Below, one piece after another: positions 44,795-55,500 of a DNA stretch of 64,000 nt. How positions within the stretch are numbered: position 1 is the stretch's first letter; each line of letters begins with the position of its first letter. The translations under genes were made by a program, and so were the position numbers. The notes under the pieces are model-generated. The model saw nothing but the letters and a program-made list of their open reading frames with translations. It was not told the DNA's origin and did no database searches. The stretch is from positions 18,514,501-18,578,500 of the forward strand of contig NC_088916.1 of assembly GCF_963576675.1 (NCBI RefSeq). Reading direction: 5' to 3'. The stretch is from Euphorbia lathyris (taxonomy: Eukaryota; Streptophyta; Magnoliopsida; Malpighiales; Euphorbiaceae).

Positions 44795-46075
44795 TGAAAA
44801 ACTTAATGAAATAAATTTTATTAATTACCCCAAATCAGTAATTGCTATGAACCTGTTAATATAAATTATGATTCCTATTAAAAAAACTTCAAATTAGTTA
44901 TTGCTAAAAAAAAACCCTAAATAAGTAATTGCTATATTTAAAAGATTTCTTACCAAATAGCAATAAAAAAAACAAAATCACAACAGCACAAGAACACAAG
45001 AATACAAGAATTCTAATAGAGTAATTCCGTTATTTAACATTCAAAATAAATAAATGAGAAAATTACATGATAATTCAAGTTTGAATATTATTTTAGAGTT
45101 ATGTAAAGTGTTTTTGGTTTTTTATCAATAAACACAAGAAATTCATACTCTTATCAAATAATCAGCTTTTTATTTTGCTTTTGTTAAAAAAAAACAGTTG
45201 AGATTAAAATACAGGAAATGCATACTTTTGAGAGATCTGACAAACTAAAAATTAGTTTTACAAATTGTTGAAACTTGTATTTATTTATTAAAAAGTGATT
45301 ATTGTGTAACTATCCCTAAATAAATAGGTTAAGAGATTTCTTACCAAATCGAAGAAAACCCCAGATCACACCAGCAGGACAAAAGAACACAAACAAGCAC
45401 AGAAGGAGGAAGAAAAACGGAGAGAAAAGCTAGAGAAAACAACTAGGAGTCGGAGAAGGAGGAATAAAATAGAGAGAGTGAGAAAATTGCACAGCCCATA
45501 AAAGTAAAAGAAGCCTAAAAGAATGGTAAATTTGTAAGAGCATCTTTAGTGGTAGATTGTAAAGTTTGTAACAAATTATGTGTCATGTAGGATTAGTAAG
45601 AAACTAGAATGACATACCATTAGAATGAGTTGTTACTTTAAAATTTAGTGGGGTTAAAGAAATAATATTAACAAAACCTGCTGCTGTGATTTTATTTGGT
45701 ATTTCTTAAATTCTTGGACACTGGGGAGACATCCCACAAAACAATGTCTAGGGCAAGCCCTGCCACAGACTATGTTAATACGATGACGAACAACTATTAA
45801 TTTTTTTTGGATAAAATTATGATTAGCTGTTTTGTTAATATGTAAAATTATTAATATAACATACTTTAAATTAATTAAAAAATAAATATGTAAGTATAAT
45901 TTCAAAATTAATAAAGAAATCTAATAATTGTTAAAACAAGAAGCCTATAATTTGCACAATAGCACAAAATTATTGAAATTGATTGTTTCTTGATAAAATA
46001 ATCACTTGAATCTTTCATAAAAATTTGAACATTGAGTCAATATAGTCGAACTCGCAAATTGACTAAAGAATCAGT
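44795..46075. other. AT-rich non-coding flank (unit 2)
   Basis: Counterpart of 18418-19679. An 83-codon minus-strand frame at 45654-45905 is shared but has no features of a gene. Confidence 0.5.
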
Positions 46076-46389
46076 CGAAACTTGTTTGGTAAAACTTAGC
46101 TGATTGTTAATAGCTGTTTAGGTAAATGACAAATAAGGATATAATAAATCATTTATTTGGGGTTAAAGAGTAATAATTAAGGGTAAAAATGTCCTTAAAA
46201 AATGAAGCAATAAGCTAATTGAAAAAACTCCAAAAATGAACTTTTTCAAAATTAGTTTTTTGGACCCAATAAGCTCTTTCAAACATTTCTTTACCAAAAA
46301 CCACTATTAAAGGTTTAACTAGTCAAACCATATAAAGTGGCTCAAACCTCTAATTTTAGCCAAAATACTCTTTAACAAAGAGGGTCCAG
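46076..46389. mobile_element. hAT-like MITE, uninterrupted (unit 2)
   Basis: The empty-site version of the MITE that the Mutator-like element splits in unit 1. CCTTAAAAAATGAAGC at about 46193 shows the site before insertion. Confidence 0.6.
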
Positions 46390-46798
46390 GTCCTGTTTGG
46401 CAATTAGCTATTAGCTGTTAGTTGATTACCTTTTTTGTTATCGATTTGACTAGTTGATTGTGTAAACTTGTTTGATAAAAGCTAACTGAATAGTTGTTTT
46501 TATATTCTTTCAAAAAAAATAAAAAAATAAATAGCTATTTGTATAAAATGATAAATAAATACATGGTAAAATATTTATCTGAGGTTAAATGATAGCAATT
46601 AGGGGTAAAAATATCATTCAAAAGAGATGTAACAAAAAACTAATTGAAAAATCTTACAAAACCAACTTTTTCAAAATTAGTTTTTAAAACCTAATAATCA
46701 CTTTCAAACATCTCTTCATCAAACACTATTGTTAGAAGTTTGAATAGTCAAAACCTTTAAAATAGTTAAAAAAAAAACTTTTTATCACACGGCGCCTT
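46390..46798. mobile_element. Second hAT-like MITE (unit 2)
   Basis: Counterpart of 27412-27795. It starts CAGGTCCTGTTTGGCAATTA. Confidence 0.55.
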
Positions 46799-47345
46799 AA
46801 TAGGATTTTAAGTGATTGGTTTGTTTTTTTCTTTTAATTTTAAACATTAATATGAATATAAACAGTTCTAAATTTTTTAGTATAATCTCTAACATTGTTG
46901 TCATTCATATAACTTTGTTCTTTTTGCTTTTTAATTAGACTAACTTAATTTAAAATTTTGAGATTTTAAATAATTGTACAGATTTTATTTGGATTGAATG
47001 CATTTCTTGAAGCCTTTATTTTAAATATTTATGATTTGTAAAAAAAAGTACCTTACATTAATTTTGGTTACAAAAACGTAACATTTTTTTAAAAGACATT
47101 ACATTTTTTTTTAAAAAGAAGATGTTATATTTTTATTATTTTTTTGAAAAGAAGACGTTACATTATTGAATCAGCATTTTTAGCAAAATTTGAATAAATT
47201 TATATTTTGACGATACTCCCCATATTTTTATGCCTATTTAGAATATATTTAAATTTAAATTTAAATTTAAATTTAAATTTAAATTTAAATTGTAACCCAA
47301 AAAAGAATACATTTAAATTAAATGCATTAATATTTGTTATTTAGG
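46799..47345. other. AT-rich upstream region of serpin copy 3
   Basis: No gene. It holds poly-T/poly-A tracts and a (TTTAAA)n run at 47248-47291. Confidence 0.5.
47248..47291. repeat. (TTTAAA)n microsatellite
   Basis: About seven uninterrupted TTTAAA units. The unit 2 serpin has only one or two at the same place (about 28382-28432). Confidence 0.9.
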
Positions 47346-47540
47346 AATATTAGTGGTTACTTAACTATAAATGCATATACATTCCTGATGATTAGTTGAC
47401 TACGATTCAATTAGTGGTTACTTGACTATAAATATTCCTGATGATGAGAATTCACTACTTATTTGACGATTGAATTCATTAAGTTTTTCTCAAAATCATT
47501 TATCGATTGATTATCTTCTTCTTCTTCTTCATCGATTGCT
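47345..47540 (+). promoter_or_regulatory. Serpin copy 3 proximal promoter and 5' UTR
   Basis: The same duplicated module as copy 2: TTAGTGGTTACTT with ACTATAAAT twice, then a CTTCTTCTTCTTC tract and ATG at 47541. It is nearly identical to 28455-28648. Confidence 0.7.
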
Positions 47541-48354
47541 ATGGATTTTGGGACACGAATTGCTACGGATTCCATTCTCAAAGAAATCAACAATGGCAGC
47601 AAAAATAATCCGGTATTATCTCCTTTATCTTTTCATATGGCTTTGAATATGTTGGCTTCCGGTTCAACCCGTCGGACTTTATATCAGTTGCTACACTTTC
47701 TTCAATCCGATTCTACTACTCATCTCCATGCTCTGTCTTCCTTTTTTATGGAATTTTCCACCGCCGGTACTCATCCTCTTCCGTCTCCTAATTGTTCCTT
47801 ACATGAAAACCCTAGCACCCGCACTGGGGGATCTTCCCCGCCCTATCAAAATCCAAGTAGCTCCAGGGGACCTTTCAGCCCTTGGCTACATTTTCCATTA
47901 CATCCCAACAGCCTCGGCGGACCTTCCATCCCCGGGGTACCTTTTCTGTCATATCCAAATCCAAACGTCCCCGGGGGACGTGTAATCGCTGCGGTACCTA
48001 TTTCGTCATTTCCAAATCCAAGCAGCCGCGGGGAATCTTCTTCTTCCTCTTACCAAAATCCAAGCAGTGGCTACGACGGACCGATCATTTCTTTGGTTAA
48101 TGGCATTTGGGTGGGTCACAATTTCTCTATAAAGCATCGTTTCGAACAGTTGGCTCAACATGTTTACAAAGCCAAAGCTGATTCTGTTGGTTCTCCCCAG
48201 GTATGTATAAACAATATTCAAATTCCATATGATATTAAGAAAATATATTATAAAGATCAAATTTAGCCCTAATGGAAAGTGCTTACATACTATGTTATAT
48301 AAATGTCACATTGTAAAATTGAAGTAGTTTCAATTTGTTTATTTGTAACTATAT

Positions 48355-48544
48355 AAGATAAGGTGCAAACATGCTCCTAAAATTTACGGCCGGGAACAAT
48401 TTTACTCATAACTTTTAAAATGGTGCAATTTTATCAAAATTTCTTTTGACTGCCAACATTAGTGGTAAAATTGCACCATTTTAGATGTTAGGAATAAAAT
48501 TGCTCCTGAATGTAAACGTTATGAGCCTTTTTACACTTTATCCC
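48355..48544. mobile_element. 190-bp MITE in the serpin copy 3 intron
   Basis: Counterpart of 29449-29638, with TAACTATAT at 48346-48354 and 48545-48553. Confidence 0.85.
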
Positions 48545-48690
48545 TAACTATATTAATAATACAGTAATTAGACAGTTTTACAAAAAAAAAAAAAATTGTG
48601 ATTACTTATATATGTCAACTTAGGCTTAGTTATTTTAAGAGGTTTTGTTGTAATTGTATCTGAAAGTGATTATTAAATAATAGTAAAACC

Positions 48691-48961
48691 TGGCTAGTTA
48701 ATGAGTGTTGCACACTGTACACTCGCGATTGGGAGGTCAAAATTGTGCACATTCTCCGAGAAGGAAACCAAGGTGCGGATGGGATGGCAAACTACGCAGG
48801 ACATCTGTCTTTGGGTATTCACGAGTGTGATACGCCTCCTGCAGGCATCCAAGAATTTCCGTTTTCAGATTTATGTGGAATAGGCCATCCTCGGATGATC
48901 CGTTCTTAGCTTTTCGTTTCTGTTTTTTGTTTCTGGCCTAATTCCCTCCATTCTACCAAAA
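48691..48961 (+). mobile_element. 5'-truncated LINE tail in the serpin copy 3 intron
   Basis: Counterpart of 29773-30030, about 13 bp longer and including a GTTGCACACTGTACACTCGC segment lost in copy 2. Left target duplication at 48675-48690; the right one is slightly eroded (about 48962-48977). Confidence 0.88.
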
Positions 48962-50010
48962 AAAAAATAGTAAAACCAATGTTTTTAAATCAGCATTTGT
49001 ATATTTCTATTATCATATTGATATTATCGCATGAACTTATATATTTCACAATTAGGGTATTAAATTGGGTTTTTGTGTGTTATGTAATTAAAATATATTT
49101 TATGATATATAATAATGATAATAGTGTCGAACATGTCATGTTATACTGATGTTCCCCTAATTTGTTTAAATTTTCTTTTTCTTCTTACAATTCAGTAAGG
49201 TTGATAAAGGATTCACAAACTAAATATTGTTTTGGTTTCACAGAAGGAGAAAACAGGGATAAAATCAATTCTTGGGCACTAGAAGTATCGAAAGGACACT
49301 TCGATGAACTTGTTCGGGAAGATTTACATGTAAGTGCACTCTACTTTAAAGGAACATGGCTTCAAAAGTTTAATCCCTCAGATACTAGAGAGGAAGATTT
49401 TCATCTCCTTAATGGACAAACTGTTAGAGTTCCGTTCATGGAGAGCTCGAATAGTTACCGCTTATATGGATCGTTTGACGGTTTTAAGCTACTCAAAATG
49501 CAATACAAAAATGACCAATTAGGTGGAAAAAACTACGCCATGCATATGTTTTTTCCTGATAAGAATGATGGACTACGAGAACTGGTAGAGAAGTTCCACT
49601 CCGATCCAAGATTTTTACTGGAGAAACGCGAGCTTCGAGGAGTCAAACTTGATAAACTGCTGTTACCGAAATTGAAGTATGAATATGGATTGGATGCTTG
49701 TGCGAGCATGATGAAACTGGGATTGGATTTGCCTTTTGATAGTGAGAAAGCTGAGATTGATGAGATGGTTGAAAGTTTAGGAGTACTTTATGTGTCGAAC
49801 GGATTTCAGAAATGTTCTATCCAAGTAAACAAGGAAGGCACAATTGCAACTGCTGTCAATGTATTTGAAATGAGTTATGGAATCACAGTGCCTTTTACGG
49901 AGCCGTCTCAACGAAGTTTTATAGCAAATCATCTGTTTTTGTTTATGATCAGAGAAGAGGCTTCCGGCACTGTTCTTTTTATTGGAGCTGTTCGCAATCC
50001 TCGTTTATAG

Positions 50011-51895
50011 AATCACTGCTCTCAATATAATAGAGGATTTTTTTACTGTTGTTGAGATTGAATACAATTTTAAAGAGATTTCTCTCTATTTTATCATTAT
50101 AATAAATTGGATTGTTCCGAGAGTATTTTTGAATTTATCAATAGAGTTCTCGGAAATGTATTCTGAACCTCTCCAAGTATTATTTACTATTCCAAGGTTT
50201 AAACCTTAATGGCTGTGTCCCATGCTGAAATTTAAGCAACTGTATTTTGGGAATAAAGCATAGCCTTGATATTTTGTTGTTTTTACATATTGATTTTTAT
50301 TTTGATAAATTAAGCTTTTTCACCATTTAAAATGTGTGAAACAAAAGAAAAAGAGTTTTCTTTCACCTTCTGGTGTTCTAGGGAACTCCATTTGCTTGTA
50401 TCTGTGAGCTTACTGATGTCCCTTCAAGTAGACCTTGCAATTTCGTATTCCGGTTGTGTTCGTATCGTGTCATTTTTGGATTTGTGTTGAAAAGAGTAAA
50501 TTAGTATGTTAACATTAACCATCAAAAAGTCCGCTAATATCATAATAGACGGCCATGTATTGTGTTTATAATCTTTATAAATAAAGTGACATATAAAAAC
50601 ACAAGAGAATATAACAATAATTTTAGATATCCGTGTTATTTCGTGTCGTTTTTTGATTAGCATATCAACCCTAACCTAACCCAAAAATTTGCTTATCAGT
50701 TTCGTATCAACAAAAAATGACACATTACTAACTAAGCTAAAATCAAACACAATTGCTTGTCGATTTCGTGTCGCGTGTAATTTTGCCACCTCTACTTTCA
50801 AGGAATGATTGTACAAACAATTGTCAGACTAGACGAGACATGTCGAGAGTTAAAAAATGTGGCTTCTATTATGGTTTATTTATTCTGCATTCAACAACAA
50901 AATGGAAACCGCATCAAATGCAATAAAACGTGATATCGTTTTTGCAGCTAGCTTGTAAATTATGGTAATATAGTGTTCAATGAGTCCATTCCTCAAGCAA
51001 CATAGATAATCTCATGTCTAAGGGTTACAAGTTATTTTACGACATTTTGAAGGCCCGAGAAAGGTTCTTTACGCCTCCCTTCTTCTCTTCTATGAGAGTG
51101 AAATTACTTGAATTTGTATCCGTCTCAGGAATATTCATGTAATTACTATTACTTAAATTTGTTGACCAATACTATTGTGGGAATTTGACTAAGGAATATA
51201 TTATTCAATAAGAAGTCTTTTGGTAAGGAAAGAAAGATGGAGGATCTAGTTAATTAAATAATTAAAATTAATTAATTAAATTAATTATTGAATTAAATAA
51301 AAAGTTTCTGAAAAAATATTTATGCCCAAACTAATTTGGGCCGGATAGATTGGTCGTGTGTGTGCATGTGGTGGCCAAAAGTCAAACAAACATCATATAG
51401 GTCCTTATACTTCCACAAGAATGTATACCTCTTGGAGTACATTCTAATAGTATGAAATACCACCATTCCTTTAAGTGATAAAATTCATATGTGAGATTAC
51501 TTTTACATATTTAACATATTTACTCAACCTAGTACATATCTAGACTGATTTTGTGTGACTTTCCCAAAATACCTTTAATATATATAACACTTATAAATTT
51601 TTTAGGCTTTCATCTTTCTCCCTCCCGTCCGACTTCGCAGATTTCGCAATATGCGATGTCTACGAAGATAATGTTTGATTTACTAGATGATTTTAATTCG
51701 CAGATTTCGTAATATGCCACAATAAACTCCTAACAAATCATTTCAAAGTAAATGTGACGAATTTTGATGGGAATTTCTCCCTGTATCAGAAGGAAAGTTA
51801 GCTCATCTACATCTTAGTACACCGTCTTCCTGAAAGGGATGTTATGTATTCAACCACCTTAAGAAAAATTTAATCGTGTTAGGAAAATAAAAGAT
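50011..51895. other. Serpin copy 3 3' UTR and downstream flank
   Basis: Matches 2370-4837 in order, with deletions. It holds the degenerate repeat near 50420-50790 and the possible LTR remnant at about 51180-51720 with CTTCGCAG palindromes. No gene. Confidence 0.55.
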
Positions 51896-51898
51896 GTT

Positions 51899-52055
51899 TT
51901 GGCTTCGCGAAAAGATGATTTCGCGAAGTCTGCGAATAGAAATGTGCAAGGAAGATGATGATTTTGCTTCGCGAAAAGAGGATTTCGCGAAGTCTGCAAG
52001 GAGTAATGTGACGATTTTACTTCGCAAAAACGGATTACACGAAGTCTGCGAAGGG
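51899..52055 (+). repeat. CTTCGCGAA palindromic tandem repeat (unit 3)
   Basis: Three units as at 4838-4992, directly before the gypsy frame. Confidence 0.7.
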
Positions 52056-52062
52056 AAAAATC

Positions 52063-52337
52063 ATGGAGTATCTGTTGAACCTAGGAAGACGAGTACCTTA
52101 TTCCTTCAAGATTGGAGCATTGAACTTCTTATTGATGGAAGGTGACTTGTACCGCAAAAATGTAGATGGAATTTTGCTGAAATGCTTAGGATTTCCAGAC
52201 AACATGGAAGTTATGAAACAAGTCTATGAAGGAGTATATGGAGCTCATCAGGCAGGCATCAAGATGAAGTGGCTCATAAGGAGACATGGATACTTCTGGC
52301 CATCTATGTTGAAGGATTGTATGTCTTATGCAAAAGG
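52063..52337 (+). pseudogene. Ty3/gypsy integrase fragment, unit 3, 5' part
   Basis: The zinc-binding part of integrase (VYEGVYGAHQAG ... RRHGYFWP ... DCMSYAKG). The Cys in 'GVCGAH' is Tyr here. It is cut within the AAAGG target by the copia-A insertion and continues at 60669. Confidence 0.9.
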
Positions 52338-54036
52338 TGTTGGTGTGCCCTAGTTCTTAGGCATTGGTTCATGAATATTGTATTATGCTTTTTGATTATT
52401 CTTGCATAGATACACTATTTGTGTTATATTAATAAAGGCATTAATCTAGTTCATTTATATCTTGTGCTATAATATGAATAGATAATCCATTGATTGATAA
52501 TCGTAAAACTATATCCCAAGTCTATTCTATCATGGGAATGATTAGGACCACAGACTTGTATATTCGACGACTGTATGGTAGTAATTGATACTAGCCATAG
52601 CACTTGATAAGTCAGTTGTGAATATGGGTACATGTTGTATACATGTGACTGGATCGATCCGCCTGAGAAAACTACATGGTGGTTGTGTCATTAGTTTTCT
52701 TAAGTAGGTCTCTAACTATCTTCAGACCAGATTTCATTATAATATCAATATGGGATCCGGTTCACTTTGACATACGCCTAACAGGTCTGTAACAGGATGC
52801 CAAATACGGGTATGATTGGGTGAACAGGTGAACACATTAGTATTGATAGTGAAGTGATGGAATTACCACTCACATAACAGTGAGATGATATCACAGGCCA
52901 CTTGATAAGTGAGATTGATAAGTGTGTGGCCACACCCTGATAAGTAGTTTACTTATCTGATTCATTAATCTACTTAAGATCAAGAAATATCATAAACAAC
53001 AGAGAGGATGACAGCTGCCATGCCTCTAGTTTATAATATCGATATCAAATGGTAAAAGAAGTTAAGAGATAACTACAAGGTCTCTGCATCTTTAGACTGC
53101 TGAAATAGCTGTATTGGTTAGGGGCAGTAATGGTTTGCTAGAATCCACTTACTGTCTGTGGGCCGTGAGCCCACTGCTAGCTAAGGACAGTCCCATAGGA
53201 TCGTGCACATTGAACATCTGAGTTAGAACTTATAGAACAGTACACTGGAGGGATGAGACTAATTAATTGGTTGACAGTAAAAAGTCAAGGTAATTAATTG
53301 GTGGTTAATTAATTGATTAATTGATACTTTGTATCAATGTGATTGATTAATAAATTTAGGCGTTGAGTATTTAATTGGTTAATTAGTTTACGAGATGTAA
53401 TTAATTAATTTGTAAATTAATGAAATTGCATTCGTGAATAATTAATCAAAATGATACGTCAATTTATTAATTAGTGTTGTTTATTTAGTTGGGGTAATTA
53501 AATTTAATCTAATTATAACTAATTGCATAGAATAAATACTATTGGTATTTATTTAAGTGATTATGTTAGAATTAGATTAGTTTTGTAATTAACCAATTAA
53601 CCCTAAACTAATTAGGTTTAGGAATAACTACACTATATATAATAAAAGCCTAAAACCTAATTAACTTAACTCATAGATAATATTCGGCCACCACAAATAC
53701 AATACAGAGATATTGTATTCGGCCACCATATTCAAGATAGTGGAATAGTTTTTGGCATAATTTCATTATCTCTCCAATTCTTCTTCGTTCTTCGGCTAGC
53801 ACCGGTTCTGACTCAATAGCTGTTCGTGCACCTGACAACGGAGATCTTACTAGCTTGTGGATTCTTCAGCCGTCTCTAGAAGAGACAATCCGGGTATGTT
53901 TATATCCCTAAACGGATCAAAAGGTTTTATTCAATCAATGGTTAACGGACAAAGATCAAATTAGAGGGATTAGAAATAAATTTTAAACCGCAATTCCGCT
54001 GCGCTACAGTTGATTAACTGGCAATAATCCCTAACA
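52338..54036 (+). repeat. Copia-A left LTR (unit 3)
   Basis: A 1699-bp LTR with AT-rich inverted TTAATTAATTG-like blocks at about 53230-53420. A TATA-like CACTATATATAATAAAAGCC at about 53630 is a likely promoter. Confidence 0.95.
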
Positions 54037-54037
54037 G

Positions 54038-54050
54038 TGGTATCAGAGCC
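54038..54050 (+). promoter_or_regulatory. Primer-binding site of copia-A
   Basis: TGGTATCAGAGCC, complementary to the 3' end of initiator methionine tRNA as in most plant copia elements, one base after the LTR. Confidence 0.92.
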
Positions 54051-55500
54051 ATGGTTTAGTCTGTTTTGATTGATTGAAAATTAATAAGATTTGGTTTTTA
54101 TTATTTTTCCAAATCAGTTTTGAGAATTCCTATTAATTCCTCGCGTAGAAATTGTTCTAGGAAGTTTTCGATTTATTATTTCTGTCTGTATTTTGTATTA
54201 TTTGGTTCTGAAATTAATTTTGAAATAATTGAAAAATAAATAAATAAATAAATAAATAAAAATACAGCAGCAATAGTTTAATTTATTAAACACGTTTTGA
54301 ATAAAAATTAATTGGTATTAAAACGTTTTTGATTGGCATGCATATTTAATTTTAATCGAATTGATAATTTGTATAAAATTGAATATGGTTAATTTGTGAA
54401 ATTGACCCAATAGACCGTGACACCGGTTTAAATTGGGAGGGCTAAATTTTAGATATGTGACGACCCTAAAAATTTAGTGGGAGCGAAATTGTAATTTTGT
54501 ATTTAAATGGATGTTAACCGTTTGGGCCTTTATGGGCCTTAGTCACATATGGTAAAATTGGCGATTTCACCCTAAGTAACTCGGCTTAACTTTATTAGAT
54601 GTTCTGGAATGCCATGATCATGCATTATATTTGTATGTCTTACCGTGCAGCAACGTGTTATAGAGTTCTATGGGTCCTAAATTAAAGTCGGTTTGTAATT
54701 TAATTTATTTTGGGAAATATGGCCTGCGTGCCATTCTTTCATTAATGTAATTTTAGAATAGGTTCTATTCATAATTGTAATTGGTCGTGAAGAAGCCCAG
54801 ATGGTCCAAGCCCATGGTGGGAGCCCAAGGAGACTTGAAGCAAGCCCGTGAAGATTAGATAGTTTATCTAGTTTCACTAGGATGTATTGTAAGGCCCATA
54901 GAGTCTCTATGTTTATTTTGATTATACAATTGCTTAGTATAACATGAAATATAAGTAGCAACGATCACCAGATCATCACCCGCGATAATTATATGTTAAA
55001 GCCGTATCACTTAATTAATCCGGATAATGAAATATTGAGTCGCTTAAAAGTACTTTCCAGATTCACACCTCTTCCTCCCAGGTAGTGCTACAGTGTATGA
55101 CGTGCCCTAGCAGGTATGCTGTAGTAATTAGTGGGCCATCGAGGGTTAGGATACTTCGGTATGGCTAATACATGTATGGTGGTTGGACTCAACGTGGGTA
55201 GCATTAGCTCAGAGCGGGCCCTAAGCACAGATGGGCTAAGTGTCACAAAGCCCATCGAACCAAGAGTCCTCGTGGAGGATTGGATAGTTTATCCTACCAA
55301 ATCGTCAATGGTCGGTGGCGGAGCCCTAGCTCGGTCGATTGTTGATGGATTGTGGATCTTGGTCAAGATAGCCAAATAAATATCACCAATAACGAATTAA
55401 AATGGATTATTAATTTGATCTTTGGCTTAAGCCCTTTATTCTAACTCTAATGTAATTTTTCCACGTAGATAAAAATCACCAAGTTACATAAAAAGAAATA
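54051..55500 (+). other. Copia-A leader, 1.45 kb (unit 3)
   Basis: Long leader between primer-binding site and gag start. It contains an (AAAT)n run (about 54236-54261) where the unit 2 copy has the GC-rich hairpin array. No convincing gene; a frame at 55131-55379 lacks an ATG at its first codon. Confidence 0.7.

Larger units (their letters stand above)
47541..50010 (+). pseudogene. Serpin, copy 3: intact exon 1, frameshifted exon 2
   Basis: Model: exon 1 47541-48200 and exon 2 49244-50010. Exon 1 is fully open (220 codons) and includes the Pro/Ser/Gly-rich insertion with repeats of about 14-19 residues (YQNPSSSRG, YPNPNVPGG, FPNPSSRG, YQNPSSG). Exon 2 has a 1-base deletion near its start (GAGAAAACAGGG against GAGAAAATCAGGG), so splicing at the same sites puts the serpin core out of frame. 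It also lacks 24 bases, in frame, that encode FTELAILV in copy 2, a strand of the central sheet. The rest of exon 2 is open to LNPRL, with hinge QVNKEGTIATAVNVF; a Lys stands where copy 2 has Glu. Probably not functional. Confidence 0.88.

Noticed and set aside
55131..55379. 82-codon leader frame in copia-A, also open at 33821-34069
   Set aside because: It begins with GTG, has no recognisable domain, and about one residue in eight differs between the copies. I treat it as leader sequence, although an upstream ORF from the internal ATG is not excluded.
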